A stretch of 64,000 nt of DNA from G025836975 sp048751585. Its GTDB lineage: Bacteria; Pseudomonadota; Gammaproteobacteria; Burkholderiales; Burkholderiaceae_B. The position numbers were made by a program, and so were the translations under genes. The first letter of the stretch is position 1, and each line of letters opens with the position of its first letter. The stretch lies in the NCBI RefSeq assembly GCF_048751585.1, contig NZ_JAZHOB010000003.1, forward strand, positions 186,001 through 250,000, in the 5' to 3' direction. Shown here one piece after another: positions 1 through 9,199 of this stretch. The notes beneath the pieces are model-generated. The model was not told where the DNA came from and did no database searches. It saw only the letters and a list, made by a program, of their open reading frames with translations.

Positions 1-22
1 CCTTGGCATCGCGCGCCGCCGT

Positions 23-997
23 TTACTCGGTGGCCGCCGTGCCGGGGGATGTCGGCGCGACGTCCTTGTCGTCGTTCTTGAAGCGCTGGAACAGCGTGGC
101 GATGATGGGTCCCGATATGTTGTGCCAGACGCTGAAGATGGCGCTGGGGACGGCGGCAAGCGGCGAGAAGTGCGCGGTAGCCAGCGCCGCGCCCAGGCCG
201 GAATTCTGCATTCCAACCTCGATGGACAGCGTCTTGCGCTGGGCCACACCAAGGCCCGCCAACTTCGCCAGCCAATAGCCCAGCAGCAGCCCCAGTCCAT
301 TGTGCAGCACCACGACGGCGAAGATCAGCAGGCCGGTGGTGGCGATCCGGGCCTGGTTGGCGGCGACCACGGCCGCCACGATGGCGACGATGGCAACGAC
401 CGAAACCAGCGGAAGCGCATTGACGCAGCCTTCGACTTTGTCGCGCAGCAGAGCCTGGGCGATCAGGCCCAGGACGATGGGCAGGATCACGACCTGGACG
501 ATGGACCAGAACATCGCGGCGGCGCTCACCTCCAGCCATTGGCTGGCCAGCAGGTAGATAAGGGCGGGTGTCACGACGGGCGCCAGCAAGGTGGTTACCG
601 AAGTGATTGCCACCGACAGGGCCACGTCGCCGCGCGCCAGGAAGGTCATCACGTTGGACGCTGTGCCGCCCGGGCAGCAGCCCACCAGGATCACGCCCAC
701 GGCGATCTCGGGCGGTAGATTCAGCGCCTGGCACAGAATCCAGGCCAGGCTGGGCATGATGATGAATTGGCCCAACACGCCGATAAGCACGGTTACGGGG
801 CGCTTGAAGACTTCCGAAAAGTCTTTCTTCGATAGGGTCAGGCCCATGCCGAACATGATGATGCCCAGCAAAGGCACGATGTAGGGCACGATCCAGGTGA
901 ATTGTTCCGGGGCGAAAAAGGCGAGTATTGCAAACAGCAATACCCAGATGGCGAATGTGTTGCCGACGAAACGGCTCAGGCGGGCAATGGCCTGCAT
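23..997 (-). CDS. Bile acid:sodium symporter (BASS) family transporter
   Basis: Predicted 324-residue inner-membrane protein of the BASS/SBF fold, probably importing an organic anion with sodium. Hydrophobic segments fill the whole length, and the conserved stretches GMGLTLSKKDF and GCCPGGTASNVMTFLARGD are typical of the PanS/YocS branch. I chose the ATG at 997 (MQAIARLSRF) because AAGGACAC lies just upstream. The frame stays open 59 codons further up, but that extension is Arg/Pro-rich and not membrane-like. Pantoate or another keto/hydroxy acid is a possible substrate, by family only. Confidence 0.85.
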   Translation of the reverse strand: MQAIARLSRFVGNTFAIWVLLFAILAFFAPEQFTWIVPYIVPLLGIIMFGMGLTLSKKDFSEVFKRPVTVLIGVLGQFIIMPSLAWILCQALNLPPEIAVGVILVGCCPGGTASNVMTFLARGDVALSVAITSVTTLLAPVVTPALIYLLASQWLEVSAAAMFWSIVQVVILPIVLGLIAQALLRDKVEGCVNALPLVSVVAIVAIVAAVVAANQARIATTGLLIFAVVVLHNGLGLLLGYWLAKLAGLGVAQRKTLSIEVGMQNSGLGAALATAHFSPLAAVPSAIFSVWHNISGPIIATLFQRFKNDDKDVAPTSPGTAATE

Positions 998-1308
998 GGT
1001 GTGTGTCCTTAGTGTTTTAGGGCGCAGCCGAACCCCGAGTCCACGCCTTGGCATGGAACCCATGGGCGGCAGGGGCCGCAATAGAAGATGGATTTTGTTT
1101 GTTCCGCCGGGCGATGCGAGCAAAGGCGGGGTAATGCGATGCAGGCAAATGTTGCGCGGGGTGCGCGCGAACAAAAAGGCGCAGGCCGAATAAGCCCGCG
1201 CGATGGCGTAAACCCTTATTGTACTACGTTGAACATGCTGATAATGGCGATGGGCTGAAGTTTTCTTCGGCGATAATGCCGTCTACATGAATTCTTCCCG
1301 GCGGTTCG
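998..1308. other. Intergenic region between divergent transporter genes
   Basis: This 311-base gap separates the divergent BASS and EamA genes. It contains the Shine-Dalgarno sequence of the BASS gene near its left end. For the rightward gene, TTGTAC at 1219-1224 followed by GATAAT at 1240-1245 could be a promoter, but the 15-bp spacing is short. No operator-like palindrome, RNA element or small gene is convincing. Confidence 0.4.
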
Positions 1309-2226
1309 ATGACTAAGCCTCCAGGCCAATTGCTTGCATACGGTTCCCTTGCGCTGAGCATGTCGCTGGTGGGCGCCTACGTGGCGCTTACCAAACCCTT
1401 GGCAATGGTATTGCCCGTGTTTCTTTTGGGATGGCTGCGTTTCGGCATAGGCGGCATCGCGATGCTGCGCTGGCTACGCAAGCCAGCGGGCGAGCGGCCC
1501 CTGTCGTCCCAGACCCGCAAGCTGATCTTCCTGGAGTCCTTTCTGGGCAACTTCCTGTTCACGCTGTGCATGATCATGGGCGTGAGCCTGACCAGCGCGG
1601 TGTCGGCCGGCGTGATCATGTCCGCCATTCCGGCCATGGTCGCGCTGATGAGCTGGATTTTTCTAAAAGAGGAAATCGGTCCCCGGGTATGGGCGGCGGT
1701 GGCTTGCGGCGCCCTGGGCATAGGCCTGTTGTCGCTGGCCCAGGCCGGCGAGCCGGGCCAGCCAGGCGATTCGAAAGAGGGGTTGGCCTGGCTGGGCAAT
1801 GTGCTGATCTTCGGCGCCGTCCTGTGCGAAGCGTCTTATGCGGTCATCGGCAAGAAGCTGACCGCGGTGATGAGCCCCAAGCGCATCAGCGCCGTCATCA
1901 ATTTATGGGGCTTCGCGCTGATGACGCCTTTCGGGCTGTATACGGCGCTGCATTTCGATTTCACGGCGGTGCGCATCGAAATGTGGGCCTTGCTGCTTTT
2001 CTACGCCTTGGCGGCCAGCGTGTGGACAGTCTGGCTATGGATGACCGGCTTGAAATCCGTGCCGGCTTCGAGGGCCGGGGTGTTCACCGTCATGCTGCCC
2101 ATCAGCGCCGCCCTGGTGGGCGTGCTGGTCCTGGGTGAAACCTTGAGCGGACTGCAGGTGATTGCCTTCGTCATTGCTCTGGCCGGCCTGCTGCTGGCGA
2201 CGCTGCCGGCCCGGTCCGCCGCTTAA
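1309..2226 (+). CDS. EamA family (DMT superfamily) transporter
   Basis: 305-residue inner-membrane protein with about ten hydrophobic segments arranged as two EamA repeats (roughly residues 8-140 and 155-300). Proteins of this drug/metabolite transporter superfamily usually export small metabolites such as amino acids. The second half contains SVPASRAGVFTVMLPISAALVGVLVL split by the usual helix-turn pattern of the family. The ATG at 1309 is taken as the start although no strong ribosome binding site is visible. Its stop overlaps the end of convergent recJ by four bases. The substrate is unknown. Confidence 0.85.
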   Translation: MTKPPGQLLAYGSLALSMSLVGAYVALTKPLAMVLPVFLLGWLRFGIGGIAMLRWLRKPAGERPLSSQTRKLIFLESFLGNFLFTLCMIMGVSLTSAVSAGVIMSAIPAMVALMSWIFLKEEIGPRVWAAVACGALGIGLLSLAQAGEPGQPGDSKEGLAWLGNVLIFGAVLCEASYAVIGKKLTAVMSPKRISAVINLWGFALMTPFGLYTALHFDFTAVRIEMWALLLFYALAASVWTVWLWMTGLKSVPASRAGVFTVMLPISAALVGVLVLGETLSGLQVIAFVIALAGLLLATLPARSAA

Positions 2227-3947
2227 GCCTGCGACCCGCAGGCGTATTCGATGATCAATTGCGCCGACACCATGCCGTTCCAGGTGTTCTGGTCCAGCCG
2301 GTAGGCGGCGTCGATATGTTCGGGCAGCATGTCGGCGTGATTGAACCAGATGGCGTCGAAGCGCTGGTGGCCCCGTTCCAGGTTGAGCTTCAGGTGCTTC
2401 TCTTTCAGCAGCCGCTGCTGGCGCACATGGAAGGTGTCACGGAACACGGGCGCCGGGAATCCCGCGCCCCAGACCTGCTGCTGCAGCAGTCCCGCCACGT
2501 CGGCGTTGGCATAGCCCGTTTCAAGGGAGCCGTCGGTTTCGATGACGGGATCGAAGCTTTTGCGGCCGCTCAGTTCTTGTACGGCGGCGTCGAAGCCGGC
2601 AACGAAAATATCGTAGGCATCCTCGCGCAGGCTCAGGCCGGCCGCCATGGCGTGGCCGCCGAATTTCAGGATGATGCCCGGGTGGCGCTTGGAGACCAGG
2701 TCCAGCACGTCGCGCAGATGCACGTCGGGTATGGAGCGGCCCGATCCGCGCAGCTCGCCCGCGTCGGAGCGGGCGAAGGCCAATGTCGGGCGCCAGTAGG
2801 TTTCCTTCAGGCGCGAGGCTACCAATCCCACCACGCCCTGATGCCAGTCGGGGTGGTATACGCAAACACTGGCGCCCATGGTGGGCAGCGAGGTTTCGAT
2901 GGTGGCCAGGGCCTCTTCCCGCATGGTGGCTTCTATGCCGCGCCGTTCCTGGTTCATGGCGTCCAGCTGCCGGGCCAGCTCCAGCGCCTGGCCTTCATCG
3001 TCCGTGGTCAGGCAATGTATGCCTATGCTCATGTCGGCCAGCCGCCCCGCCGCATTGATGCGCGGTCCCAAAGCGAAGCCCAGGTCGAATCCGCTGGCTT
3101 GGCGAGGCTCACGCCCAGCCACCGCGAACAGGGCGCGCAGGCCGGGCTGCATGCGTCCGGCCCGCATTTTTTGCAGGCCTTGCGTGACCAGCAGGCGGTT
3201 GTTGGCGTCCAGCTTGACTACGTCGGCCACCGTGCCCAGCGCAACCAGGTCGGCCAGGTTGTCCAGGCGCGGGCCGCCATCGGCCGCATAGACGCCGCGT
3301 TGGCGCAGTTCGGCGCGCAGGGCAAGCATCAGGTAGAAAATGACGCCTACGCCGGCCAGGTTCTTGGATGGAAAGCCGCAGCCGGGCTGGTTCGGATTGA
3401 CGATGGCCAGCGCCCGAGGCAGGGTTTCGCCAGGCAGGTGATGATCGGTGATGACGACATCGATGCCCGCCTGCGTCGCCGCTTCGACCCCGTCTATGCT
3501 CGCTATGCCGTTATCCACGGTAATGAGCATGTCCGGCTTGCCGGCGTGATGCTGTACGGCCAGCGCGACGACGGCCGGCGACAGCCCGTAGCCGGTTTCA
3601 AAACGGTTGGGAACCAGGAAATCGACAACGGCGCCCATGCCGCGCAGGGCGCGCAGCCCGACCGCGCAGGCCGTGGCGCCATCGCAGTCGTAATCGGCCA
3701 CGATCAGCAGCTTCTTGCGCGCTTGTATTGCATCGGCCAGCACGGCGGCCGCATGCTGCACATGCGTCAACTGGCCGGGAGGGATCATGGCCGCCCAGAT
3801 CAATTGCGTTTCGCTGGGGTGGCGTACGCCGCGCGCCGCCCACAGGCGCGAGAGCAGGGGGTGTATGCCCGCGGCTTCCAACATCTTCGCCGCCTCGAAA
3901 TCGGCGGGCCGTGTGCTTAGTCTTGGTGTGACCACCACTTTCTCCAT
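2223..3947 (-). CDS. recJ: Single-stranded-DNA-specific 5'-3' exonuclease RecJ
   Basis: 574-residue cytoplasmic exonuclease that degrades 5' single-stranded ends in RecF-pathway recombination and mismatch repair. The DHH-family metal motifs are clear: DYDCDG at residues 85-90 and VITDHHLP near residue 160. The DHHA1 region contains FGGHAMAAGLSL, followed by the C-terminal OB-like part. The ATG at 3947 (MEKVVVTPRL) fits homologue lengths; another ATG at 3980 is in frame. It overlaps the end of the upstream RpfE-type gene, so the two are probably co-transcribed and translationally coupled. Confidence 0.95.
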   Translation of the reverse strand: MEKVVVTPRLSTRPADFEAAKMLEAAGIHPLLSRLWAARGVRHPSETQLIWAAMIPPGQLTHVQHAAAVLADAIQARKKLLIVADYDCDGATACAVGLRALRGMGAVVDFLVPNRFETGYGLSPAVVALAVQHHAGKPDMLITVDNGIASIDGVEAATQAGIDVVITDHHLPGETLPRALAIVNPNQPGCGFPSKNLAGVGVIFYLMLALRAELRQRGVYAADGGPRLDNLADLVALGTVADVVKLDANNRLLVTQGLQKMRAGRMQPGLRALFAVAGREPRQASGFDLGFALGPRINAAGRLADMSIGIHCLTTDDEGQALELARQLDAMNQERRGIEATMREEALATIETSLPTMGASVCVYHPDWHQGVVGLVASRLKETYWRPTLAFARSDAGELRGSGRSIPDVHLRDVLDLVSKRHPGIILKFGGHAMAAGLSLREDAYDIFVAGFDAAVQELSGRKSFDPVIETDGSLETGYANADVAGLLQQQVWGAGFPAPVFRDTFHVRQQRLLKEKHLKLNLERGHQRFDAIWFNHADMLPEHIDAAYRLDQNTWNGMVSAQLIIEYACGSQA

Positions 3948-4855
3948 GCATTGCGGCTGCCGGGCAGCCATTGCGTCCATCGGCCCAGCGCGGCGGATTG
4001 GACTTCGATGATGCGGTCGCTGCCGATGAGGACGATTTCAGGCGCCTTGTCCCCGGCCAGAGGCTGGAAAAGGCGGGCTTCCAACTGGCCCAGGGCGGCC
4101 AGCCAGCCGCCCCAATCGTGCGCGATGCTGGCCGCAAGCAGATCGCCATGCACCTGCGTTTCAGGCTCGAGAACGGGTGCTTTCGTGAACTGGCTTGGGC
4201 TTGCGCCGCCGAACAGCCAAAGGCTGTTGATGGGAACCAGTCCCTGCCGGTAGCGCGCCTGGTTGACAGGATGCTCGTACCACATCATCTGCACTTCGTT
4301 GACCAGGCGGCGCCAAGGGCGGCCCTCCATGTCTTGCGGCCACCAGTCGTTGACCGAAGTGATGGCGACCAGCGAGGGGCTGGCGCATTGCGGCCGGTAA
4401 TCCTTGGGCGGATCGATGAGCCAGCGATCCGTGCCACAGGGGTGCAGCGCGAAGCCGGCTTCGGTACACAGCGCTTGCACGGATTCGAACAAGGCTACAC
4501 TCTGGTCTGGCGTAATGGCCAGTTCGCTTGCGGGCAATAATGCCGCGCCGTCGCGGGAAGGCGACACGTGCACGAGTTCGGCCAGCCATACCGGCTGATC
4601 GGATTCGGCGCGAGGCGCCAACAAGGGGCCCAGCCCTGTGGCAAAATTCCGGCCGGCTGCGGGCCGGAAGCCGCGTTGGATCAGTTGCCATTGCTCGAAC
4701 GGCGTGCAGGCCGCCCCAGCCGGATCGGCTGGGATGGCCTTGGCGCGGCCGCATTCCAGCCAGCCCAGCAGTGTCGGGGCGGTGGCCGGCAGGTAAGAAA
4801 TCAATTCGCGCGCTTCGCGAGGGTCGGGCAGGGCGCCAGGTAGTACGATTCGCAT
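3917..4855 (-). CDS. RpfE-type regulatory protein (phosphoglycerate-mutase-like family)
   Basis: 312-residue protein starting MRIVLPGALPDP. It resembles the RpfE family, which is found next to recJ in Xanthomonas and other proteobacteria and is sometimes labelled cofactor-independent phosphoglycerate mutase-like. No catalytic set could be verified, so an enzymatic role is not assigned. Visible features are a conserved acidic/aromatic region (NDWWPQDMEGRPWRRLVNEVQ split across a turn) and the LWLFGGASPSQ motif near residue 210. It overlaps the start of recJ by about 30 bases. The pairing with recJ is the main support. Confidence 0.7.
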   Translation of the reverse strand: MRIVLPGALPDPREARELISYLPATAPTLLGWLECGRAKAIPADPAGAACTPFEQWQLIQRGFRPAAGRNFATGLGPLLAPRAESDQPVWLAELVHVSPSRDGAALLPASELAITPDQSVALFESVQALCTEAGFALHPCGTDRWLIDPPKDYRPQCASPSLVAITSVNDWWPQDMEGRPWRRLVNEVQMMWYEHPVNQARYRQGLVPINSLWLFGGASPSQFTKAPVLEPETQVHGDLLAASIAHDWGGWLAALGQLEARLFQPLAGDKAPEIVLIGSDRIIEVQSAALGRWTQWLPGSRNAWRKWWSHQD

Positions 4856-4895
4856 TCCTGGATTGTAGTGTCAATGGGAAACGGTGGCTTTTACG

Positions 4896-6167
4896 ATGTC
4901 TTATGAATTATGGATAGGGGCCCGCTATGCCGGCCTTGCGCGTTCCCGGCGCCGGGTTGGGCGCGGCGACCGTTTTGTGTCGTTCATCGCGGCCAGCTCG
5001 ATGGCGGGTATCGCGCTGGGTGTGGCGGCCCTGATTATCGTCCTGTCGGTCATGAACGGGTTCCAGACCCAGGTGCGCGATCGCATGCTGTCGGTCTTGC
5101 CGCATATAGAGTTGTACGTGCCGCGCATGGGGCCGGAACAGGTCTTGCAGGAATGGCGGCAGATTGCCGACATGGCCGGCAAGAATCCCGAAGTCCGCGG
5201 GACGGCGCCCTTTGTGGCGGCCCAGGGCATGATCGTGCGCGGCGAAGCCCTGAGCGGCGTTCAGATACGCGGCATCGATCCCAAGCTTGAAGGCTCTGTA
5301 TCCGATGTGTCGGGGCAGATGATCGCCGGCCGTCTCGATGCGCTCGCGCCGGGCAGTTTTTCCATCGTCCTGGGCAATCAGATCGCCAATTCGCTGGGGG
5401 TCGGCACCGGCGATACGGTGCTGGTGCTGGCGCCGCAGGGATCGATCTCGCCCGCCGGCTTCGCGCCGCGCATGCGCCAGTTCACGGTATCGGGTATTTT
5501 TTCTTCCGGATACTATGAATACGATGCCTCGCTGGCCTTCATCAACTACGAGGATGCCGCCAAGGTGTTCCGCGACAGCGGCACCAGCGGGGTGCGCCTG
5601 CGCATCGCCGACATGCAGCAGGCTCCGCTGGTGGCCCGGCAACTGACCCAAGCCCTGCCGTCCTTCGTGCACGCGCAGGACTGGACGCAGAACAACCGCA
5701 CTTGGTTTGCCGCCGTGCAGACTGAAAAGCGCATGATGTTCCTGATACTGGCGCTGATCGTGGCGGTGGCGGCATTCAACCTTCTGTCCTCGCTGGTCAT
5801 GGCCGTCAAGGACAAGCGTTCCGACATCGCGATCTTGCGCACACTGGGCGCAAGCCCGCGTGAAATCGCCCGCATTTTCCTGGTTCAGGGTTCGCTGATC
5901 GGCGTGGTGGGCACCTTGCTGGGGGTGGGTTTCGGCATGCTGGTGGCGTACAACATCGACGTGATCGTGCCTTTCATCGAACGTATGCTGGGCGTGCAGT
6001 TCCTGCCGCAGCAAATCTATTTCATCAGCGAATTGCCTTCGAGTCCCCAAATCGAGGACATCGCCGTCGTGGCCGCGACTTCGCTGGTGCTGTCGCTGCT
6101 GGCCACGCTGTACCCCAGCTGGCGCGCGTCCAGCCTTCAACCCGCACAGGTGCTGCGACATGACTGA
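4896..6167 (+). CDS. lolC: Lipoprotein-releasing ABC transporter permease LolC/LolE
   Basis: 423-residue inner-membrane permease of the system that detaches outer-membrane lipoproteins from the inner membrane and passes them to LolA. Topology fits the family: one N-terminal membrane segment (FIAASSMAGIALGVAALIIVL cut at residue 50), a large periplasmic domain, and three C-terminal segments with the FtsX signature (DIAILRTLGASPREIARIF). The ATG at 4896 gives MSYELWIGARY, the usual start; a GTG 12 bases upstream is also in frame. It overlaps lolD by eight bases. A single permease gene here suggests LolC and LolE functions are combined (LolF-type). Confidence 0.95.
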   Translation: MSYELWIGARYAGLARSRRRVGRGDRFVSFIAASSMAGIALGVAALIIVLSVMNGFQTQVRDRMLSVLPHIELYVPRMGPEQVLQEWRQIADMAGKNPEVRGTAPFVAAQGMIVRGEALSGVQIRGIDPKLEGSVSDVSGQMIAGRLDALAPGSFSIVLGNQIANSLGVGTGDTVLVLAPQGSISPAGFAPRMRQFTVSGIFSSGYYEYDASLAFINYEDAAKVFRDSGTSGVRLRIADMQQAPLVARQLTQALPSFVHAQDWTQNNRTWFAAVQTEKRMMFLILALIVAVAAFNLLSSLVMAVKDKRSDIAILRTLGASPREIARIFLVQGSLIGVVGTLLGVGFGMLVAYNIDVIVPFIERMLGVQFLPQQIYFISELPSSPQIEDIAVVAATSLVLSLLATLYPSWRASSLQPAQVLRHD

Positions 6168-6876
6168 TGCCATCCCTATTCATGCGCTGAGCGCCCGCAA
6201 CCTGGTCAAGACCTATAGCGAAGGCGGACAGACCATTCCGGTGCTGCGCGACGTCAGCCTGCATGTCGATCGCGGCGAAATGGTCGCCATCGTCGGAGCA
6301 TCCGGATCGGGGAAAAGTACGCTGCTGCATACCCTGGGGCTGCTCGATCAGCCCACATCGGGAACTGTCTTGATCAACGGCGAGTCCGCCCACGGATTGT
6401 CCGAGTCGCAGCGCAGCCAATTGCGCAACCGCAGCCTGGGCTTCGTCTATCAGTTCCATCATCTGCTGCCCGAATTTTCAGCGCTCGATAACGTGGCCAT
6501 GCCGCTCATCGTGCGCCGGCAGAATCGCAACAAGGCGCGCGAGCAGGCGCAGGTCGTGCTGGAGCAAGTCGGCCTGGCCGAGCGCATCGACCATTATCCC
6601 GGCCAGTTATCGGGGGGCGAAAGGCAGCGTGTGGCTCTGGCGCGCGCGCTGGTCACGCGGCCGACTTGCGTGCTGGCCGACGAGCCCACCGGCAACCTGG
6701 ATCGCTACACGGCTGAAAGCATGTTCGACCTGCTGGTCCAGGTGAACCGCGAGTTCGGCACAGCGTTTGCTATCGTGACGCACGATCCGGCGCTGGCCGC
6801 GCTGGCCCACAGGCGCTTGTCCATGGACAAGGGCCGCCTTGTCGACCCCGAAACGCCGCCCCTGACTCCGGCTTAA
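6160..6876 (+). CDS. lolD: Lipoprotein-releasing ABC transporter ATP-binding protein LolD
   Basis: 238-residue ABC ATPase that powers lipoprotein release with the LolC-type permease encoded immediately upstream. The nucleotide-binding motifs are all present: Walker A GASGSGKST near residue 47, the Q-loop, the signature LSGGERQRVALARAL near residue 148, and Walker B CVLADEPTGNLD. The LolD-typical region FVYQFHHLLPEFSALDNVAMP follows the Q-loop. Its start overlaps the permease stop by eight bases, indicating translational coupling. Confidence 0.96.
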   Translation: MTDAIPIHALSARNLVKTYSEGGQTIPVLRDVSLHVDRGEMVAIVGASGSGKSTLLHTLGLLDQPTSGTVLINGESAHGLSESQRSQLRNRSLGFVYQFHHLLPEFSALDNVAMPLIVRRQNRNKAREQAQVVLEQVGLAERIDHYPGQLSGGERQRVALARALVTRPTCVLADEPTGNLDRYTAESMFDLLVQVNREFGTAFAIVTHDPALAALAHRRLSMDKGRLVDPETPPLTPA

Positions 6877-6912
6877 AGCGGCTTCGGGGCATCGCCTGTA
6901 AAAGGGAGGCCT

Positions 6913-7737
6913 ATGCTGATCGATACGCATTGCCATCTTGACGCCTCGGAGTTCCAGGCGGACCGCAAGGCCGTGATTGAGCGGGCGGCGGGGCGGGGCG
7001 TGAGCGCCATCGTGATTCCCGCCGTGGCCCTATCCAATTTCGATACCGTGCGCGATATGGCGCATTCCTTCAAGGGCGGCGTCTACGCCCTGGGAATACA
7101 TCCCATCTGCGTACCCGATGCGCAAGAGGCGGACCTGGCCGAGCTGGAGTCGCGGATCCAGCAATCTCTGGATGATCCGCTTTTCGTGGCGTTAGGCGAG
7201 ATTGGGCTGGATTTTTTCCTGCCCAGGCTGAAAGAGCCCGCCATGCGCGAAAAGCAGGAGCGGTTCTACGCCGCGCAGCTGGATCTGGCCGAGCGTTATG
7301 GGCTGCCTTTGCTGCTGCATGTGCGGCGTTCACAAGATATATTGCTGAAGCACTTGAGACCGCGCTCGCGCATGGGCGGTATCGCGCACGCTTTCAACGG
7401 CAGCTTCCAGCAGGCCCGGCAATTCATCGAATTGGGATTCGCCCTGGGCTTCGGAGGCGCCATGACCTTCGAGCGGGCCTTGCAGATACGGCGGCTGGCG
7501 ACACAGTTGCCCATGGAGTCCCTGGTGCTGGAAACCGATGCGCCCGACATTCCCCCGGCCTGGCTGGGCGAGCCCGGCGCGCCGGCGGCCAGGAATGAGC
7601 CGGGCGAGGTGGCGCGCATCGCCGATGTGCTGGCCGAATTGCGCGGCATGGCGCGCGAAGACATTGTTCACGCGAGCGCGGCTAATGCCAGGCGGGTGCT
7701 GCCCCGCCTGGGCGCCGCCCTGCACACCGTCAGTTGA
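6913..7737 (+). CDS. TatD family metal-dependent hydrolase (DNase)
   Basis: 274-residue TIM-barrel metallohydrolase of the TatD family, probably a cytoplasmic 3'-5' exonuclease or deoxyribonuclease. Metal ligands are recognisable: DTHCHLD at residues 4-10, the glutamate in GEIGLDFF near residue 96, His in LHVRRS and AHAFNGS, and the Asp in ETDAPDIPP near residue 203. A good ribosome binding site (GGGAGG) lies six bases before the ATG. Its last bases overlap the end of the convergent Bug gene. It probably follows lolCD in one transcript. Confidence 0.92.
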   Translation: MLIDTHCHLDASEFQADRKAVIERAAGRGVSAIVIPAVALSNFDTVRDMAHSFKGGVYALGIHPICVPDAQEADLAELESRIQQSLDDPLFVALGEIGLDFFLPRLKEPAMREKQERFYAAQLDLAERYGLPLLLHVRRSQDILLKHLRPRSRMGGIAHAFNGSFQQARQFIELGFALGFGGAMTFERALQIRRLATQLPMESLVLETDAPDIPPAWLGEPGAPAARNEPGEVARIADVLAELRGMAREDIVHASAANARRVLPRLGAALHTVS

Positions 7738-8701
7738 TCTTGAAGCCGGTCTTCTTGACCACGTCGGCCCAGCGCTTCTGTTCCGAGACCAGCAATTCGC
7801 CCAGGTTTTCCCGGCTAGAACCGACAATGACAAAGCCGTTGCCCTCCAGCAGCTTGCGCACGCTTTCCGCTTTCAGCGCGGTTATCGTTTTCTGATTCAG
7901 GATGTCCAGCGCAGGGCCGGGCGTGCCCTTGGGAGCGAAAAAGGCGAACCAGGCGCCGAAATCCACCTTGGGCATGCCCTGCTCGCTGAAGGTCGGTATG
8001 TCGCTCAGCATTTTAGTGCGTTCCGCGCCGGTGATGGCCAAGGCGCGCATTTTTCCCGATGCCAGTTGCGGCGCCGCCATGGCGGTGGTCACGAAGGCGC
8101 CTTGCACCTGTCCCGCGATGATGGCCGTGACCGCATCGCCGGTGGAGCGGTAATGAATGGGTTCTATCTTGAAGCCGCCGGCATCGGCCAGCATCTCGGC
8201 GCCGAAGTGGCCCGGCGTGCCGGCGCCGAAGGTGGCGATGTTGTAGCGGTCGCTGCTGCTCTTTGCGGCATCGACGAATTCCTTCAGCGTCTTGTAGGGC
8301 GAGTCGGCCGGAATGACCAGCACGAAATTGGCCCGCACGGCTTCGGTGATGGGCTCGAACTCCTTGAGCGGCGCATAGCTTAAATTGGACGTGGTCTCGG
8401 GCGAGATACTGATGGAGCCGACTTCGCCCAGCAGTATGTTGTAGCCGGTGGGGGCGCTGTGGGCGACCGAATAGGCGGCTATCTGCCCGCCCGCGCCGGC
8501 CTTGTTTTCCACCACGACCGACTGCCCCAGTTCCTTGGACAGTTGCTCGCCGACTGTGCGGGCGACGATATCGGGGCCGGTGCCGGCGGGAAAGCCCACC
8601 GTCATGCGGATAGGCTGATCGGGATAGGCGGCCGGCGCGGCCGCCGATGCAAAAGTCATGCAGGCGGCCGACAGCAGCCCGGCAAGGGTAGAGGTTTTCA
8701 T
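7730..8701 (-). CDS. Bug/TctC-type tripartite tricarboxylate transporter substrate-binding protein
   Basis: 323-residue periplasmic binding protein with an N-terminal signal peptide (MKTSTLAGLLSAACMTFASA). It has the Bug family layout: YPDQPIRMTVGFPAGTGPD near the mature N terminus and VVENKAGAGGQIAAYSVA further on. Bug proteins bind carboxylated or aromatic small molecules, often without a dedicated transporter gene nearby. The ATG at 8701 is preceded by AGGAGA. It is the last gene of an operon with a DUF3237 protein and a flavin monooxygenase, so its ligand is probably the substrate of that pathway. Confidence 0.9.
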   Translation of the reverse strand: MKTSTLAGLLSAACMTFASAAAPAAYPDQPIRMTVGFPAGTGPDIVARTVGEQLSKELGQSVVVENKAGAGGQIAAYSVAHSAPTGYNILLGEVGSISISPETTSNLSYAPLKEFEPITEAVRANFVLVIPADSPYKTLKEFVDAAKSSSDRYNIATFGAGTPGHFGAEMLADAGGFKIEPIHYRSTGDAVTAIIAGQVQGAFVTTAMAAPQLASGKMRALAITGAERTKMLSDIPTFSEQGMPKVDFGAWFAFFAPKGTPGPALDILNQKTITALKAESVRKLLEGNGFVIVGSSRENLGELLVSEQKRWADVVKKTGFKIN

Positions 8702-8723
8702 GGGTTGTCTCCTGGTTGTCTTG

Positions 8724-9194
8724 TCAACGTATTGCAAAGAAATTCAATTCGACCCGATCCGGATACCGTGCGCCGGTGCCCAGGAACAGATGCGTATTCA
8801 GCCAGGCCAGTCGGGGCGCAGCCGTTTCGAATCTGGGGTAGCTGCGGAAATAGATGCGGGCCGGATCCACCGGCTGGCCCTGTGCCAGCTTGGCGATATC
8901 CTCGGCCGAGCCGGTTCGTATGCCGGTGTTCTCCACGTAGACGGTTTCGCCCGCATCGGTTTCGATGACATAGCGGGCATGGATGTCGGTGTAGGTGTCC
9001 GAGCGGATGGACTGAAAGTCGGCGCCGCCGGGCAGGATGCGGCCGGACAGCACGGCGCCCTTGACCGTGCCGCCGACGATGGGAATAACCCGGCGCCGGC
9101 CGGCGGGCGTCTGGCCGACTTCCTGCGGCGGCGCCACGTCGACAAGCAGGGTGGCCAGGTGTTCCAGCGCGGGAGCGGCAATGGGTGTGGTCAT
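8724..9194 (-). CDS. DUF3237 family protein
   Basis: 156-residue soluble protein matching the DUF3237 family pattern: IPIVGGTVKGAVLSGRILPG at residues 39-58, SIRSDTYTDIHARYVIETDAGE, and the C-terminal FLGTGARYPDRVELNFFAIR. The family is a small beta-barrel often found in aromatic or carboxylate catabolic clusters, and its biochemical role is not established. It sits five bases after the monooxygenase gene and 22 bases before the Bug gene, so it is clearly in the same operon. Confidence 0.88.
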   Translation of the reverse strand: MTTPIAAPALEHLATLLVDVAPPQEVGQTPAGRRRVIPIVGGTVKGAVLSGRILPGGADFQSIRSDTYTDIHARYVIETDAGETVYVENTGIRTGSAEDIAKLAQGQPVDPARIYFRSYPRFETAAPRLAWLNTHLFLGTGARYPDRVELNFFAIR

Positions 9195-9199
9195 ATCGG

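Noticed and set aside
998..1174. N-terminal extension of the BASS transporter
   Set aside because: The 59 extra codons are Arg/Pro-rich, lack membrane character and would bypass the good ribosome binding site before ATG 997.
2259..3920. 553-codon open frame on the plus strand opposite recJ
   Set aside because: It mirrors recJ in the GC-rich antisense frame, has no start context and reads as repetitive Gly/Ala/Arg/Gln sequence. recJ has all catalytic motifs.
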